This document shows positions 8,547 to 16,755 of a stretch of 37,472 nt of DNA, in pieces (the first letter of the stretch is position 1; each line of letters starts with the position of its first letter). Location: positions 1 through 37,472 of the forward strand of contig CAYRIK010000016.1 in assembly GCA_964424345.1 (NCBI GenBank), given 5' to 3'. The notes beneath the pieces are model-generated. The model saw only the letters and a list, made by a program, of their open reading frames with translations. It did no database searches and had not been told where the DNA came from. A program made the position numbers and the translations under genes. This DNA comes from RGIG6307 sp964424345. Its GTDB lineage: Bacteria; Bacillota; Clostridia; Lachnospirales; Lachnospiraceae.

Positions 8547-9398
8547 ATGACAAAGATTATTGACGGAAAGATGATTTCTACACAGATTAAAGATGAATTA
8601 AAGATAGAGGTTGCAAAGCTACAGGAAGAGGGAATTCAGGTAACACTTGCAGTAATTCAGATTGGACAAGATCCAGCTTCTACTGTATATGTACGCAATA
8701 AAAAAAGAGCTTGTGAGTACATAGGAATCCGTTCTCTTTCTTATGAATTAGAAGAAAGCACAACAGAAGAAGAATTATTAGCTTTAATCGACAAATTAAA
8801 CAACGATGATAGTGTAAACGGCATTTTAGTGCAGCTTCCACTTCCAAAACATATTTGTGAAGATGATATTCTTCAGGCAATTTCACCAGAAAAGGATGTA
8901 GATTGTTTCCATCCTGAAAATGTTGGAAGATTATTTCTTGGAGAAGATGGATTTTTACCAGGTACTCCATCTGGAATCATCCAGTTATTGAAAAGAAGTG
9001 ATATTGAGATTGCAGGAAAAGAATGTGTTGTAATTGGAAGAAGTAACATCGTAGGAAAACCAATGGCATTGTTGATGCTGCGTGAACATGCAACGGTTAC
9101 GATTGCACATTCTAAGACAAAAGATTTAAGAGAAGTTTGTAAACGTGCAGATATTTTGATCGTAAGTATTGGAAAAGCAAAATTTATTGATGATTCTTAT
9201 GTCAAAGATGGTGCGGTTGTTATTGATGTTGGTATCAATCGTGATGAAAATAATAAAATGTGCGGTGACGTAGATTTTGAAAAGGTTGCACCGAAATGTA
9301 GTGCAATCACACCAGTTCCAGGTGGAGTAGGTCCAATGACAATTGCAATGTTGATGCAGAATTGTTTGACAGCAGTAAAGGAAAAAAAGGTGCGCTAA
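8547..9398 (+). CDS. folD: Bifunctional methylenetetrahydrofolate dehydrogenase/cyclohydrolase
   Basis: A 283-residue cytosolic enzyme that interconverts 5,10-methylene-, methenyl- and 10-formyl-tetrahydrofolate, feeding purine and formyl-Met synthesis. The catalytic signature YVxxKxxxC is intact with Lys52 and Cys56. GILVQLPLPKH, PEKDVDCFHPENVG, PGTPSGII, the NADP-binding GRSNIVGKP and the C-terminal ITPVPGGVGPMTIAML are all present, and length is typical. I place the start at ATG 8547, with GAGGAG 6 or 7 bases upstream; ATG 8532 overlaps the ftsK stop and has no ribosome site. Gene order ftsK-folD with almost no gap suggests read-through or coupling. Confidence 0.97.
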   Translation: MTKIIDGKMISTQIKDELKIEVAKLQEEGIQVTLAVIQIGQDPASTVYVRNKKRACEYIGIRSLSYELEESTTEEELLALIDKLNNDDSVNGILVQLPLPKHICEDDILQAISPEKDVDCFHPENVGRLFLGEDGFLPGTPSGIIQLLKRSDIEIAGKECVVIGRSNIVGKPMALLMLREHATVTIAHSKTKDLREVCKRADILIVSIGKAKFIDDSYVKDGAVVIDVGINRDENNKMCGDVDFEKVAPKCSAITPVPGGVGPMTIAMLMQNCLTAVKEKKVR

Positions 9399-9400
9399 AT

Positions 9401-10804
9401 ATGAAATGTCCAAAATGCGGAAAAGAAATATCAGAAGGGCATTTGTATTGTGAAGATTGTGGCTTTGAGATTAAGCTTGTACCAGAGTTTGAAACAGAAG
9501 TAGAACAGAGTATGACAGAAAGCATTCAGACGATTGCAGAGGAAGTTGCTTCAGAAGAAGATGTTTTGAAAAAATCTATGCCCAAGAAAAAAAGAAAAAA
9601 TAAAAATAGTACGTTTATCATCATTGGAATGTTAATGACGATATTTGTATTTTTTGCGACAGCACTGTATTCCGGTGGAAAAACAATCTGGAATCAGTCT
9701 ACTTTTATACAGGAAAAGATTGTAGATTATTATTTGGAAAAAGATGATTTTGAAGCTGCGATAGAATATATGGAGAGAATCATTGAAAAATCACCAGATA
9801 ATGTTACATATCGTTTTAAACTGAGCGAAATTTATATGAAGCAGGGTGATGTAGAAAAAACACTCGAAATTTACAAAAGAATCGTAGGAAATGAAGCGTA
9901 TACGATAGATGAACAGATTGCAGCTACGGAATATATTATTGATTATTATGTAATGTTGTCAGATTATGAGGCGATTGCACAATATTTAGAGACAATCCAA
10001 AATGAAGAAATTCAGATGGCATTTATGGAATATATGTCTGGAACGGTTTCTTTTAATCAGGCAGAAGGCACATATACGTCTATGATTACATTAAAGCTGT
10101 CAGGAGATGGAATTGGGACGATTTATTATACAACAGATGGTTCGATACCAGACGAAACAAGTCAGGTTTTTCAGAATACAATCTTTTTAGAACCTGGTGA
10201 TAATACGATATCTGCGGTATTTATCAATGATTATGGTGTAACAAGTCCGGTCGTTACAAAACATTATACGATTGAATCTAAAAAAGTAAGTGCTCCAGAA
10301 ATATTTATTTACAGCGGAACATATACGACACCACTAAAAATGCAGGCTGTGGCAGCAGATGGCAGTGCGATTTATTATACAACAGATGGAACGACTCCGA
10401 CTAGAAATAGTAAACGCTATAATGGTGCTTTTTGGATGCCGACAGGCAAGACAACGTATAAGTTTGTTGCGATAGGAAGCAATGGAGAAGCAAGTGAAGT
10501 TGTAACAAGAAATATTCAGATTACATTGTCTACGGAATTGACTACAAAACAGGCTGCAGAAAGTATTACAGCATATTTGTCAGAACAGATAGGTGCAGTA
10601 TCTGATGGAGCAGGGCATATCATACAAGATGATACTCATATTTTAGTCTATGAATATTTATATCCTATGACGATAGAGGCTGGAAAGGATTGTTATTATT
10701 TTGCAGAAGTACGTCGTGATACAGAAACAGGAGAACAGAGTCGTACTGGAAAATACTTTGGTGTCAATATTGCAACATCAGAAGTATGTGCGTTGAGCAA
10801 TTAA
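9401..10804 (+). CDS. Membrane-anchored protein: zinc ribbon, TPR-like region, two chitobiase C-terminal-type domains
   Basis: A 467-residue protein of unknown function. It begins with a four-cysteine zinc ribbon (C3, C6, C17, C20), then an acidic linker, a Lys/Arg-rich stretch (61-69) and one transmembrane helix (about 71-90). By the positive-inside rule the ribbon is cytosolic and the rest lies outside. After the helix comes a TPR-like helical region (DDFEAAIEYMERIIEKSPDN, then GDVEKTLEIYKRIV) and two repeats of a beta-sandwich type seen at the C-terminus of chitobiases, each with IYYTTDG and a following acceptor-like P, and each ending in V/T-TKHYTI or VTRNI. No catalytic domain is visible, so a sensor or scaffold at the cell surface is more likely than an enzyme. 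It starts two bases after the folD stop. Confidence 0.82.
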   Translation: MKCPKCGKEISEGHLYCEDCGFEIKLVPEFETEVEQSMTESIQTIAEEVASEEDVLKKSMPKKKRKNKNSTFIIIGMLMTIFVFFATALYSGGKTIWNQSTFIQEKIVDYYLEKDDFEAAIEYMERIIEKSPDNVTYRFKLSEIYMKQGDVEKTLEIYKRIVGNEAYTIDEQIAATEYIIDYYVMLSDYEAIAQYLETIQNEEIQMAFMEYMSGTVSFNQAEGTYTSMITLKLSGDGIGTIYYTTDGSIPDETSQVFQNTIFLEPGDNTISAVFINDYGVTSPVVTKHYTIESKKVSAPEIFIYSGTYTTPLKMQAVAADGSAIYYTTDGTTPTRNSKRYNGAFWMPTGKTTYKFVAIGSNGEASEVVTRNIQITLSTELTTKQAAESITAYLSEQIGAVSDGAGHIIQDDTHILVYEYLYPMTIEAGKDCYYFAEVRRDTETGEQSRTGKYFGVNIATSEVCALSN

Positions 10805-10833
10805 TATTTATAAAAAAATAAAGGAGTTTCGAG

Positions 10834-11670
10834 ATGAAGATTTGTCCAAAATGCAAAAATGAATATCGAAAAGAAATTTTGTATTGTGCAGACTGCGGTT
10901 GTGAGCTTGTGGACGAAAAGGAAGAAGCACACAAAAAGGAATGTTTGATAGAGGCAGACTATCCTTTTGTTAAAGAAGCAGAAGCATATTTAAAGTATTG
11001 TAATGTAAATACTGTATATATGGATGAGCCGGATGAAGAAGGTATGGTTCGTCTATATTGTGATAAAAAAGAAGAAAAGGAAGCAAAAAAACAGCTGCAG
11101 GGGTTTGAGCAGGCAAAAAAACAAAAAGAAGCAGAAGATAAACTTGCCGATATGACTGCAGAAGAAGTAGAAAAGATGGTAGAAGAAGCTCAAGCAGAAG
11201 CAGCAAACCATGTATATCAAAATTCTAAAGATAAAGCAGAAGATCACAAATCCAGTGCAGTAAGTTTTTTTGTTATTGGAGCGATTGGCTTGGTGCTTGT
11301 TATATTAAGCTGGTTTGAGTTGATTCCAATTTCTATTGGAGGTTCAGGAAACTGGTTTTCACATGGTATTTTATTTGTATTTTTTGTGCTGTTTCTTGTG
11401 ATTGGTGCTGTATCTGCTAAAAATGTAAAAAAATATGAGCAGCTCGCAACAAAAGAAGAAGAACAGCAGCATACATTACAGAAGTATTTACAGGAAAATT
11501 GTTCAAAAGATGTATTAGAGCAGATTACAGCAGACAGCGAAGAAGAAGCATATTTTAAACGTATGAATTATATGCGTGAACAGGTAGCAGAAACATTTCC
11601 TGAGCTTGCGGAAAATGAAGCATTTGTAGAAGCATTGTTAGATGAACATTATGATATATTCTTTGGGTAA
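10834..11670 (+). CDS. Zinc-ribbon membrane protein, function unknown
   Basis: A 278-residue protein with an N-terminal zinc ribbon (C4, C7, C18, C21, with an extra C23). A short alpha/beta segment follows (LIEADYPFVKEAEAYLKYC, about 38-57) that resembles DUF2007-type putative signal-transducing domains. Then come a charged coiled-coil stretch (about 78-140) and two transmembrane helices (about 145-165 and 176-196) with a cytosolic acidic tail. The start has a good site, AAGGAG, 10 bases upstream. It follows another zinc-ribbon membrane protein with a 29-base gap and precedes rlmH by 5 bases, so it is probably in the same transcript. I do not recognise a specific function. Confidence 0.78.
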   Translation: MKICPKCKNEYRKEILYCADCGCELVDEKEEAHKKECLIEADYPFVKEAEAYLKYCNVNTVYMDEPDEEGMVRLYCDKKEEKEAKKQLQGFEQAKKQKEAEDKLADMTAEEVEKMVEEAQAEAANHVYQNSKDKAEDHKSSAVSFFVIGAIGLVLVILSWFELIPISIGGSGNWFSHGILFVFFVLFLVIGAVSAKNVKKYEQLATKEEEQQHTLQKYLQENCSKDVLEQITADSEEEAYFKRMNYMREQVAETFPELAENEAFVEALLDEHYDIFFG

Positions 11671-11675
11671 ACAAT

Positions 11676-12155
11676 ATGAAAATTGATATTATTGCAGTTG
11701 GAAAAGTAAAAGAAAAATTTTATAGAGATGCGATTGATGAGTTTTCTAAAAGACTTGGAAAATATTGCAAGCTTCAGATTATAGAAGTAGCAGATGAAAA
11801 AACACCTGATGGAGCAAGTGAAGCAATCGAGGAACAAATCAAAGCAAAGGAAGCAGAACGTATTTTAAAAAATGTGAAAGAAGATGCTTATGTATTTACA
11901 TTAGAGATTGCAGGAAAAAAATATGATTCTGTCGGATTTTCTGAAAAGATACATACACTTGGTGTACAAGGAAAAAGTCATATTCAGTTTATTATAGGTG
12001 GTTCTTTAGGACTGCATGCTAGTGTCAGCAAGCGTTCAGATGCTAAAATAAGCTTTTCAGATATGACATTTCCACATCAGCTGATGAGAGTAATTTTATT
12101 AGAACAGATTTATCGAGGATTTCGCATTGTTTCAGGAGAACCTTATCATAAGTAA
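11676..12155 (+). CDS. rlmH: 23S rRNA pseudouridine-1915 N3-methyltransferase
   Basis: A 159-residue SPOUT-class methyltransferase that modifies pseudouridine 1915 in helix 69 of 23S rRNA on the assembled ribosome, using S-adenosylmethionine. Hallmarks are the N-terminal MKIDIIAVGKVKEKFYRDAI, the knot glycine motif FIIGGSLGLH, and the C-terminal HQLMRVILLEQIYRGFRIVSGEPYHK in which the final Tyr-His-Lys is characteristic. Length equals that of the Bacillus and Staphylococcus enzymes. It is the last gene of the cluster that starts upstream at the tepA-like gene; a new promoter follows at 12178. Confidence 0.97.
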   Translation: MKIDIIAVGKVKEKFYRDAIDEFSKRLGKYCKLQIIEVADEKTPDGASEAIEEQIKAKEAERILKNVKEDAYVFTLEIAGKKYDSVGFSEKIHTLGVQGKSHIQFIIGGSLGLHASVSKRSDAKISFSDMTFPHQLMRVILLEQIYRGFRIVSGEPYHK

Positions 12156-12177
12156 AGTATAAAAACCATAAAAATGC

Positions 12178-12206
12178 TTGTGATAAAAAGGGTTCTATGA
12201 TACAAT
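12178..12206 (+). promoter_or_regulatory. Sigma-A-type promoter for the fucosidase
   Basis: TTGTGA (12178-12183), a 17-base spacer, and TACAAT (12201-12206, within GATACAAT) lie about 40 bases before the fucosidase start, in the only gap of size between rlmH and the fucosidase gene. Spacing is ideal and the hexamers match 4/6 and 5/6. No cre-like site was recognised. Confidence 0.6.
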
Positions 12207-12247
12207 GAGCCAAATGTGTGGCATAAAATGCCGACAAGGAGGAAAAT

Positions 12248-13312
12248 ATGGGGGCAAATAGTATCGTTGCAGACCAGCATTCTGTTATTGGAAATACTTC
12301 TAATGAAGGAATGCAGTTTACAAGAACAACTCATCCAGGTGCTCAGTGGTTTTATCAGCCAGTTCAGCTTGGTTTGTTCATTCATTTTGGTATTCCTACT
12401 GTACATGGAGATTTAGATATCTCATGGGGAATGATGGATGATCAGGTTCGCCGTTCAAAAGGAAATGGTATTTTAACACCAAATGAATATTGGGCATTAG
12501 CAGAACAGTTTAATCCTACAAAGTATGATCCTGAAAAATGGTTGCAGGCAGCAAAGGATGCAGGATTTACTTATGCAGTATTAACAACAAAACATCATGA
12601 TGGATTTAGTTTATGGCCATCTGAAGTAAGTGATTTTTCTACAAAAAATTACATGAATGGTCGTGATCTTGTAAAAGAATACGCAGACGCATGTCGTAAA
12701 GTAGGATTAAAAGTAGGATTTTATTATTCTCCACCAGATTGGAAAATGAATCAGGATTATATGAATTTTGGTCGTCCTGTTTCTGCTGGAAATAAAGATG
12801 TAAATCACCAGTTAATAGGAGAACTCCCAGAAATGCCTGCAGAACATTATGAGCGTTATGTGAATTATGTAAATGCACAAGTAAGAGAATTGCTGACAAA
12901 TTACGGAGAAGTAAATCTTCTTTGGTTTGACGGCAGTGTTGGCGGAGATATCAGCAAAGTTATCACAATTGATGAAATCAGAAGTTTACAGCCACAGATA
13001 GTTGTAAATGATCGTTTGTGGGGCTGGGGTATTGGTGATTACAATTCTAAATTTGAATGTCATTTACCAAGCGAAGATCCTAAAATGCCATGGGAAACTT
13101 GTCAAATTTGGCACGTTGGTGGCGGCTGGTCTTATGTACGCAATGCAGATAAGTTCCGTAAATTAGATGTTACTATGCATCAGTATGAGGTTTGTAAGCA
13201 GTGGGGCGGAAACCTCTTATTAAACATTGCACCAGATAAAGATGGTGTAATTCCAGAAGGTTATTACCAGACCGTAAAGGAATTTGGCGATGCAGTCAAA
13301 GCACTTGGATAA
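12248..13312 (+). CDS. GH29 alpha-L-fucosidase, cytosolic, catalytic domain only
   Basis: A 354-residue retaining glycosidase that would release terminal alpha-linked fucose. GH29 motifs are clear: GLFIHFG, TTKHHDGFSLWPS, GFYYSPPDW, the nucleophile region LLWFDGS with Asp228, and NLLLNIAPDKDG. There is no signal peptide, so it should act on imported oligosaccharides or small glycosides in the cytosol. It stops soon after the catalytic barrel; the C-terminal beta-sandwich and the extra 80-120 residues common in this family are absent. The start is ATG 12248 with a strong AAGGAGG 5 bases upstream. It has its own promoter candidate at 12178, and its last 23 bases overlap the next gene. Confidence 0.9.
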   Translation: MGANSIVADQHSVIGNTSNEGMQFTRTTHPGAQWFYQPVQLGLFIHFGIPTVHGDLDISWGMMDDQVRRSKGNGILTPNEYWALAEQFNPTKYDPEKWLQAAKDAGFTYAVLTTKHHDGFSLWPSEVSDFSTKNYMNGRDLVKEYADACRKVGLKVGFYYSPPDWKMNQDYMNFGRPVSAGNKDVNHQLIGELPEMPAEHYERYVNYVNAQVRELLTNYGEVNLLWFDGSVGGDISKVITIDEIRSLQPQIVVNDRLWGWGIGDYNSKFECHLPSEDPKMPWETCQIWHVGGGWSYVRNADKFRKLDVTMHQYEVCKQWGGNLLLNIAPDKDGVIPEGYYQTVKEFGDAVKALG

Positions 13313-14144
13313 ATCTTATATTCAAAATCTGCATACACATACCATTTATTGTGACGGAGAACATACACCGAAAGAATTAGTAGAGGAGGCAATCCGTAAA
13401 GGATTCTCCTCTATCGGTTTTTCAGGGCACTCTTACATGAAAAGATATCCTGTTGATTATTCTATGACCCCACAAAATAATAAAGCATATCGACAGGAAA
13501 TAGAACGGATTAAAAAAGAGTATGCAGATCGTATCGATGTTTTTTTAGGAATGGAAGCAGATATGTATACAACAGAAAGCCTGAAAGGATATGATTATCT
13601 GATAGGTTCTGTGCATTACATTAAAAAAGATGGCATTTTGCTTGATTTTGACCGTACAGATTTTGCATATCCTCAGTATGCTATGAAACGCTTTTTAGAT
13701 GAATTTTTTGATGGCGATGGCATGAAGTTTGTAAAAGCATACTATGAAACATTAGCAAGACTTCCAGAGCATGGAAATTACGATATTATAGGACATTATG
13801 ACTTAATCGTGAAACACAATGAAGTAATGCATTTTGTAGATGAAGAGTCAAAAGAGTATCAGTTTGCCGCCATAGAAGCTGCAGAAGCATTGGCAGGCAA
13901 GGTTAAATTGTTTGAAGTAAATACGGGAGCGATTGCAAGAGGATATAGAACGATTCCATATCCAGCTCCTTTTATTGTTAAAGAATTAAAGAGACTTGGA
14001 TTTGGTGCAGTAATTTCTTCTGATTGTCACAATAAGACAAAATTAGATTTTGCATTCCAGCAGGCAGAAGAACTTTTAAAAGCATGCGGATTTGAAGAAA
14101 GATTTGTATTGACAAAACAAGGGTTTATTCCGATTGAGTTATAA
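13290..14144 (+). CDS. PHP-family histidinol-phosphatase (HisK/HisJ-type)
   Basis: A 284-residue metal-dependent phosphatase of the PHP superfamily; closest in appearance to histidinol-phosphatases, which make histidinol from histidinol phosphate. The first metal motif is HTH (H15, H17) in NLHTHTIYCDGEHTP; further PHP ligands are seen in GFSGHSYM, GMEADMY, GSVHYI, IIGHYDL, and SSDCHNK. Start choice: ATG 13290 with AAAGGA 8 bases upstream, inside the fucosidase gene, giving a 23-base overlap that suggests translational coupling. No other histidine biosynthesis gene is nearby, so a different phosphate ester is possible. Confidence 0.85.
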   Translation: MQSKHLDKSYIQNLHTHTIYCDGEHTPKELVEEAIRKGFSSIGFSGHSYMKRYPVDYSMTPQNNKAYRQEIERIKKEYADRIDVFLGMEADMYTTESLKGYDYLIGSVHYIKKDGILLDFDRTDFAYPQYAMKRFLDEFFDGDGMKFVKAYYETLARLPEHGNYDIIGHYDLIVKHNEVMHFVDEESKEYQFAAIEAAEALAGKVKLFEVNTGAIARGYRTIPYPAPFIVKELKRLGFGAVISSDCHNKTKLDFAFQQAEELLKACGFEERFVLTKQGFIPIEL

Positions 14145-14167
14145 TAAGATATAATGCTGCATACATT
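14139..14167 (+). promoter_or_regulatory. Sigma-E-like promoter candidate for yqfC
   Basis: CATACATT (14160-14167) fits the sigma-E -10 pattern CATACAnT; an ATAAT-type -35 (core ATAAT at 14141-14145) lies 14 bases upstream, the same spacing seen before spoIVA in this window. yqfC belongs to the mother-cell (sigma-E) regulon in Bacillus. Expected transcription start falls at about 14173-14175, that is, at the yqfC ATG. A sigma-A -10 (TATAAT, 14150-14155) overlaps but lacks a matching -35. Confidence 0.5.
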
Positions 14168-14172
14168 ATGGT

Positions 14173-14481
14173 ATGAAGCGAAAAACAAATAAACCTCCTA
14201 AACATATCATAGAACAGTATACAGACGGACTCAGACAGGCAGTACTAGATTCAGGTCTGCCTTCTGAAGTTCTGCTTGGAAATACGCTTATGACGATGAT
14301 AGGAGCATCTGAATTATGGATAGAAAATTATAAGACGTTGTTAGAATATCAAGAACAGAAAATTGTTGTACAGACAAAGAAAAATATCATACAGATAGAG
14401 GGACAAAAACTGTGCATCTGTCACTATATGGAGGAACATATGATGATTTGCGGAAATATCCGCAGTATTACTTATTTATAA
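14173..14481 (+). CDS. yqfC: Sporulation protein YqfC (YabP family)
   Basis: A 102-residue member of the YabP/YqfC sporulation family, small beta-rich proteins made in the mother cell. Family features are LPSEVLLGNTLMTMIGASELWIENYKTLLEY-type order (residues about 26-56) followed by alternating hydrophobic strands and the terminal GNIRSITYL. Placement directly before yqfD, phoH and ybeY matches the arrangement in Bacillus and clostridia. No Shine-Dalgarno sequence precedes ATG 14173 (upstream is AT-rich with no purine run), and no later in-frame start fits the family length, so initiation seems leaderless or unusual. Confidence 0.9.
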   Translation: MKRKTNKPPKHIIEQYTDGLRQAVLDSGLPSEVLLGNTLMTMIGASELWIENYKTLLEYQEQKIVVQTKKNIIQIEGQKLCICHYMEEHMMICGNIRSITYL

Positions 14482-14497
14482 GAGGTAAGTAGGTTCT

Positions 14498-15718
14498 ATG
14501 AGTGTCTTTATGAGTATTGGCGGATATGTGCGCATTAAAATATGGGGAGGCAGTGCAGAACGGTTTTTGGTACTGTGTGCAAAAAATCAGATGCTTCTAT
14601 GGGATATTCAGGCGGATGGTAAATATATATTTGCCAACATGCGTCTGAATGATTTTTATCAATGTAAGAAGATGGCACGAAAAGCAGGAATCAGGGCAGT
14701 TGTGACACAAAGGCATGGACTGCCTTTTGTTATGCCCAAAATAAGAAAAAGAAGTTTCTTTTTTGTAGGTTTTTGTTTGTTTGTGGCTTTATGGCTGATC
14801 AGTACGAAAATGCTCTTACATATAGAATTGCATGGAAATTACAGTATTTCTGAAGATGTTTTTATGGATTTTTTGGAGCAGGAAGGAATCCATATTGGGA
14901 TGTGGAAAAAAGATATTCCATTAGAAGCATTAGAAAAAAGGATTCGGCAGGAATATGACATTATTACATGGACTTCGGGAAAAATAGATGGTACTGTATT
15001 GATTATAGATATCAAAGAAAATGAAAAATATGCATTACAGCAAACAGAAGAAGCAACTGAGCAAGGCAGCAGTTTGTATGCAACCAAAGATGGGGTGATT
15101 GAGCATATTTATGTGCAGTATGGCATTCCAATCGTAAAAAAAGGAGCAGAAGTCAAAAAAGGGGATTTGCTTGTAGATGGCAATGTTCCAATTTATGCAG
15201 AGGATGGTATGATAGTAGGATATCAGTATTATGATGCAAGTGCAGATATTGGAATAGAAACGGAAATTTCTGTATTGTATACTCTTTCAAAAGTATATAC
15301 GCAAAAGGTGTATACGTCTAGAAAATGGGATGGAACGTATTTGTTTATCGGTTCTAAAATTTATCGGAATAAATGGGGAGAACGGAAATTTCTATATAAG
15401 GATTTAAGCATTCAGGCAAAATATGTATGTTCTATCGGTGCATTTTCTTTTGGATTTGGCACATTTGATACATATGAATATGTGAATATAGAAAAGGAAT
15501 ATACATTAGAAGAAGCGAAAGAACATTTAGAAAAAGAATTTGAGAAAAACAATGCAATATTAATAGAAAAGGGGGTACAAATTCTTGAAAAAAATGTTAC
15601 AATAGAAGCGATTATGAAAAATTGGGTTCTTCAGGGAACTATGAAAGTCATAATGCCGGCTTATGAAAGCTTATCAAAGGAAAGTCTGGAGGATATAAAT
15701 GATTCAGAAGGCATATGA
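14498..15718 (+). CDS. yqfD: Sporulation protein YqfD
   Basis: A 406-residue sporulation membrane protein, in Bacillus a sigma-E product. Residues 1-80 are a cytosolic alpha/beta domain (GGYVRIKIWGGSAERFLVLC), followed by one transmembrane helix (about 88-107). The external part starts with a POTRA-like unit (HIELHGNYSISEDVFMDFLEQEGI onward) and then a biotinyl/lipoyl-like barrel where VIEHIYVQYGIPIVKKGAEVKKGDLLVDG reads like the typical hairpin. Length is near the Bacillus protein. ATG 14498 follows yqfC by 16 bases with AGAGGT upstream; ATG 14510 is an alternative. The last 20 bases overlap phoH, so yqfC-yqfD-phoH-ybeY is likely one transcript. Confidence 0.93.
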   Translation: MSVFMSIGGYVRIKIWGGSAERFLVLCAKNQMLLWDIQADGKYIFANMRLNDFYQCKKMARKAGIRAVVTQRHGLPFVMPKIRKRSFFFVGFCLFVALWLISTKMLLHIELHGNYSISEDVFMDFLEQEGIHIGMWKKDIPLEALEKRIRQEYDIITWTSGKIDGTVLIIDIKENEKYALQQTEEATEQGSSLYATKDGVIEHIYVQYGIPIVKKGAEVKKGDLLVDGNVPIYAEDGMIVGYQYYDASADIGIETEISVLYTLSKVYTQKVYTSRKWDGTYLFIGSKIYRNKWGERKFLYKDLSIQAKYVCSIGAFSFGFGTFDTYEYVNIEKEYTLEEAKEHLEKEFEKNNAILIEKGVQILEKNVTIEAIMKNWVLQGTMKVIMPAYESLSKESLEDINDSEGI

Positions 15719-16751
15719 GTGCACTATGGAACTTACCATGGAGCAGATGCAGCAAATTTTTGGTCAGCATGACCTGTATATTAAAAAGTTAGAACGTGAC
15801 TTGAAAGTAGATATTATTGATCGTAATGGTGTGATTAAGATTATCGGAGATCAAGCACATGCAGAAAAAGCAAAGAGTATAATGGAGCAGCTTATGATAT
15901 TGAGTGAACGAGGAAATGAAATAGAAGAACAAAATGTAGATTATGCCATTACAATGGGCATGGATGATGAAGAAGAGCTTATTACAGAAATTGATACAGA
16001 TTTGATTTGTCATACCATCAGTGGAAAACCAATCAAACCTAAAACACTTGGACAGAAAAAATATGTGGATGCCATTCGTGACAATATGATCGTATTTGGA
16101 CTTGGTCCAGCAGGTACTGGTAAAACATATCTTGCTATGGCAATGGCAATCACAGCATTTAAAGCAAATGAAGTCAGTCGTATCATTTTAACACGACCAG
16201 CGATTGAAGCTGGAGAAAAGCTTGGATTTTTGCCAGGTGATCTGCAAAGCAAGGTTGATCCTTATTTAAGACCGCTTTATGATGCGTTGTATCAGATTAT
16301 GGGTGCAGAAAGTTTTACTAGAAATATGGAAAAGGGACTGATTGAAGTTGCACCGCTTGCATATATGCGAGGACGTACCTTAGATAATGCCTTTATTATT
16401 TTGGATGAGGCACAAAATACAACACCAGCACAGATGAAGATGTTTTTGACTCGAATTGGCTTTGGTTCTAAAGTAATCGTAACAGGTGATGCCAGCCAAA
16501 AGGACCTTGCTCCAGATATGAAGAGTGGTCTGGATGTGGCAGAAAAAGTATTAAAAGGTATTGATGATATTGCTTTTTGCACGCTTACAAGCAAAGACGT
16601 TGTAAGACATCCATTGGTACAAAAGATTGTAAAAGCGTATGATGATTATGAATCAAGACAGGCAAGATATAAAGAACGTGATGCACAAAATGCAAAAGAA
16701 CGCCGCATGAACAATAATTATAATGATGATAAAAAGAAATATAGAGGATAA
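15699..16751 (+). CDS. phoH: PhoH-family ATPase (PhoL/YqfG-neighbour type)
   Basis: A 350-residue cytosolic P-loop protein related to the helicase core of RecD-type enzymes; PhoH-like proteins are thought to act in RNA metabolism alongside YbeY. The N-terminal KH-like part (residues 10-75) is followed by Walker A GPAGTGKT (136-143, Lys142), the family block RPAIEAGEKLGFLPGDLQSK, Walker B FIILDEAQNTTPAQ, and the GDASQKDL sensor. The start is ATG 15699 inside yqfD with GGAGG 6 bases upstream. Its position between yqfD and ybeY is conserved, but the membrane HD phosphodiesterase gene often placed between phoH and ybeY is missing here. Confidence 0.94.
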   Translation: MIQKAYECTMELTMEQMQQIFGQHDLYIKKLERDLKVDIIDRNGVIKIIGDQAHAEKAKSIMEQLMILSERGNEIEEQNVDYAITMGMDDEEELITEIDTDLICHTISGKPIKPKTLGQKKYVDAIRDNMIVFGLGPAGTGKTYLAMAMAITAFKANEVSRIILTRPAIEAGEKLGFLPGDLQSKVDPYLRPLYDALYQIMGAESFTRNMEKGLIEVAPLAYMRGRTLDNAFIILDEAQNTTPAQMKMFLTRIGFGSKVIVTGDASQKDLAPDMKSGLDVAEKVLKGIDDIAFCTLTSKDVVRHPLVQKIVKAYDDYESRQARYKERDAQNAKERRMNNNYNDDKKKYRG

Positions 16752-16755
16752 GAAC

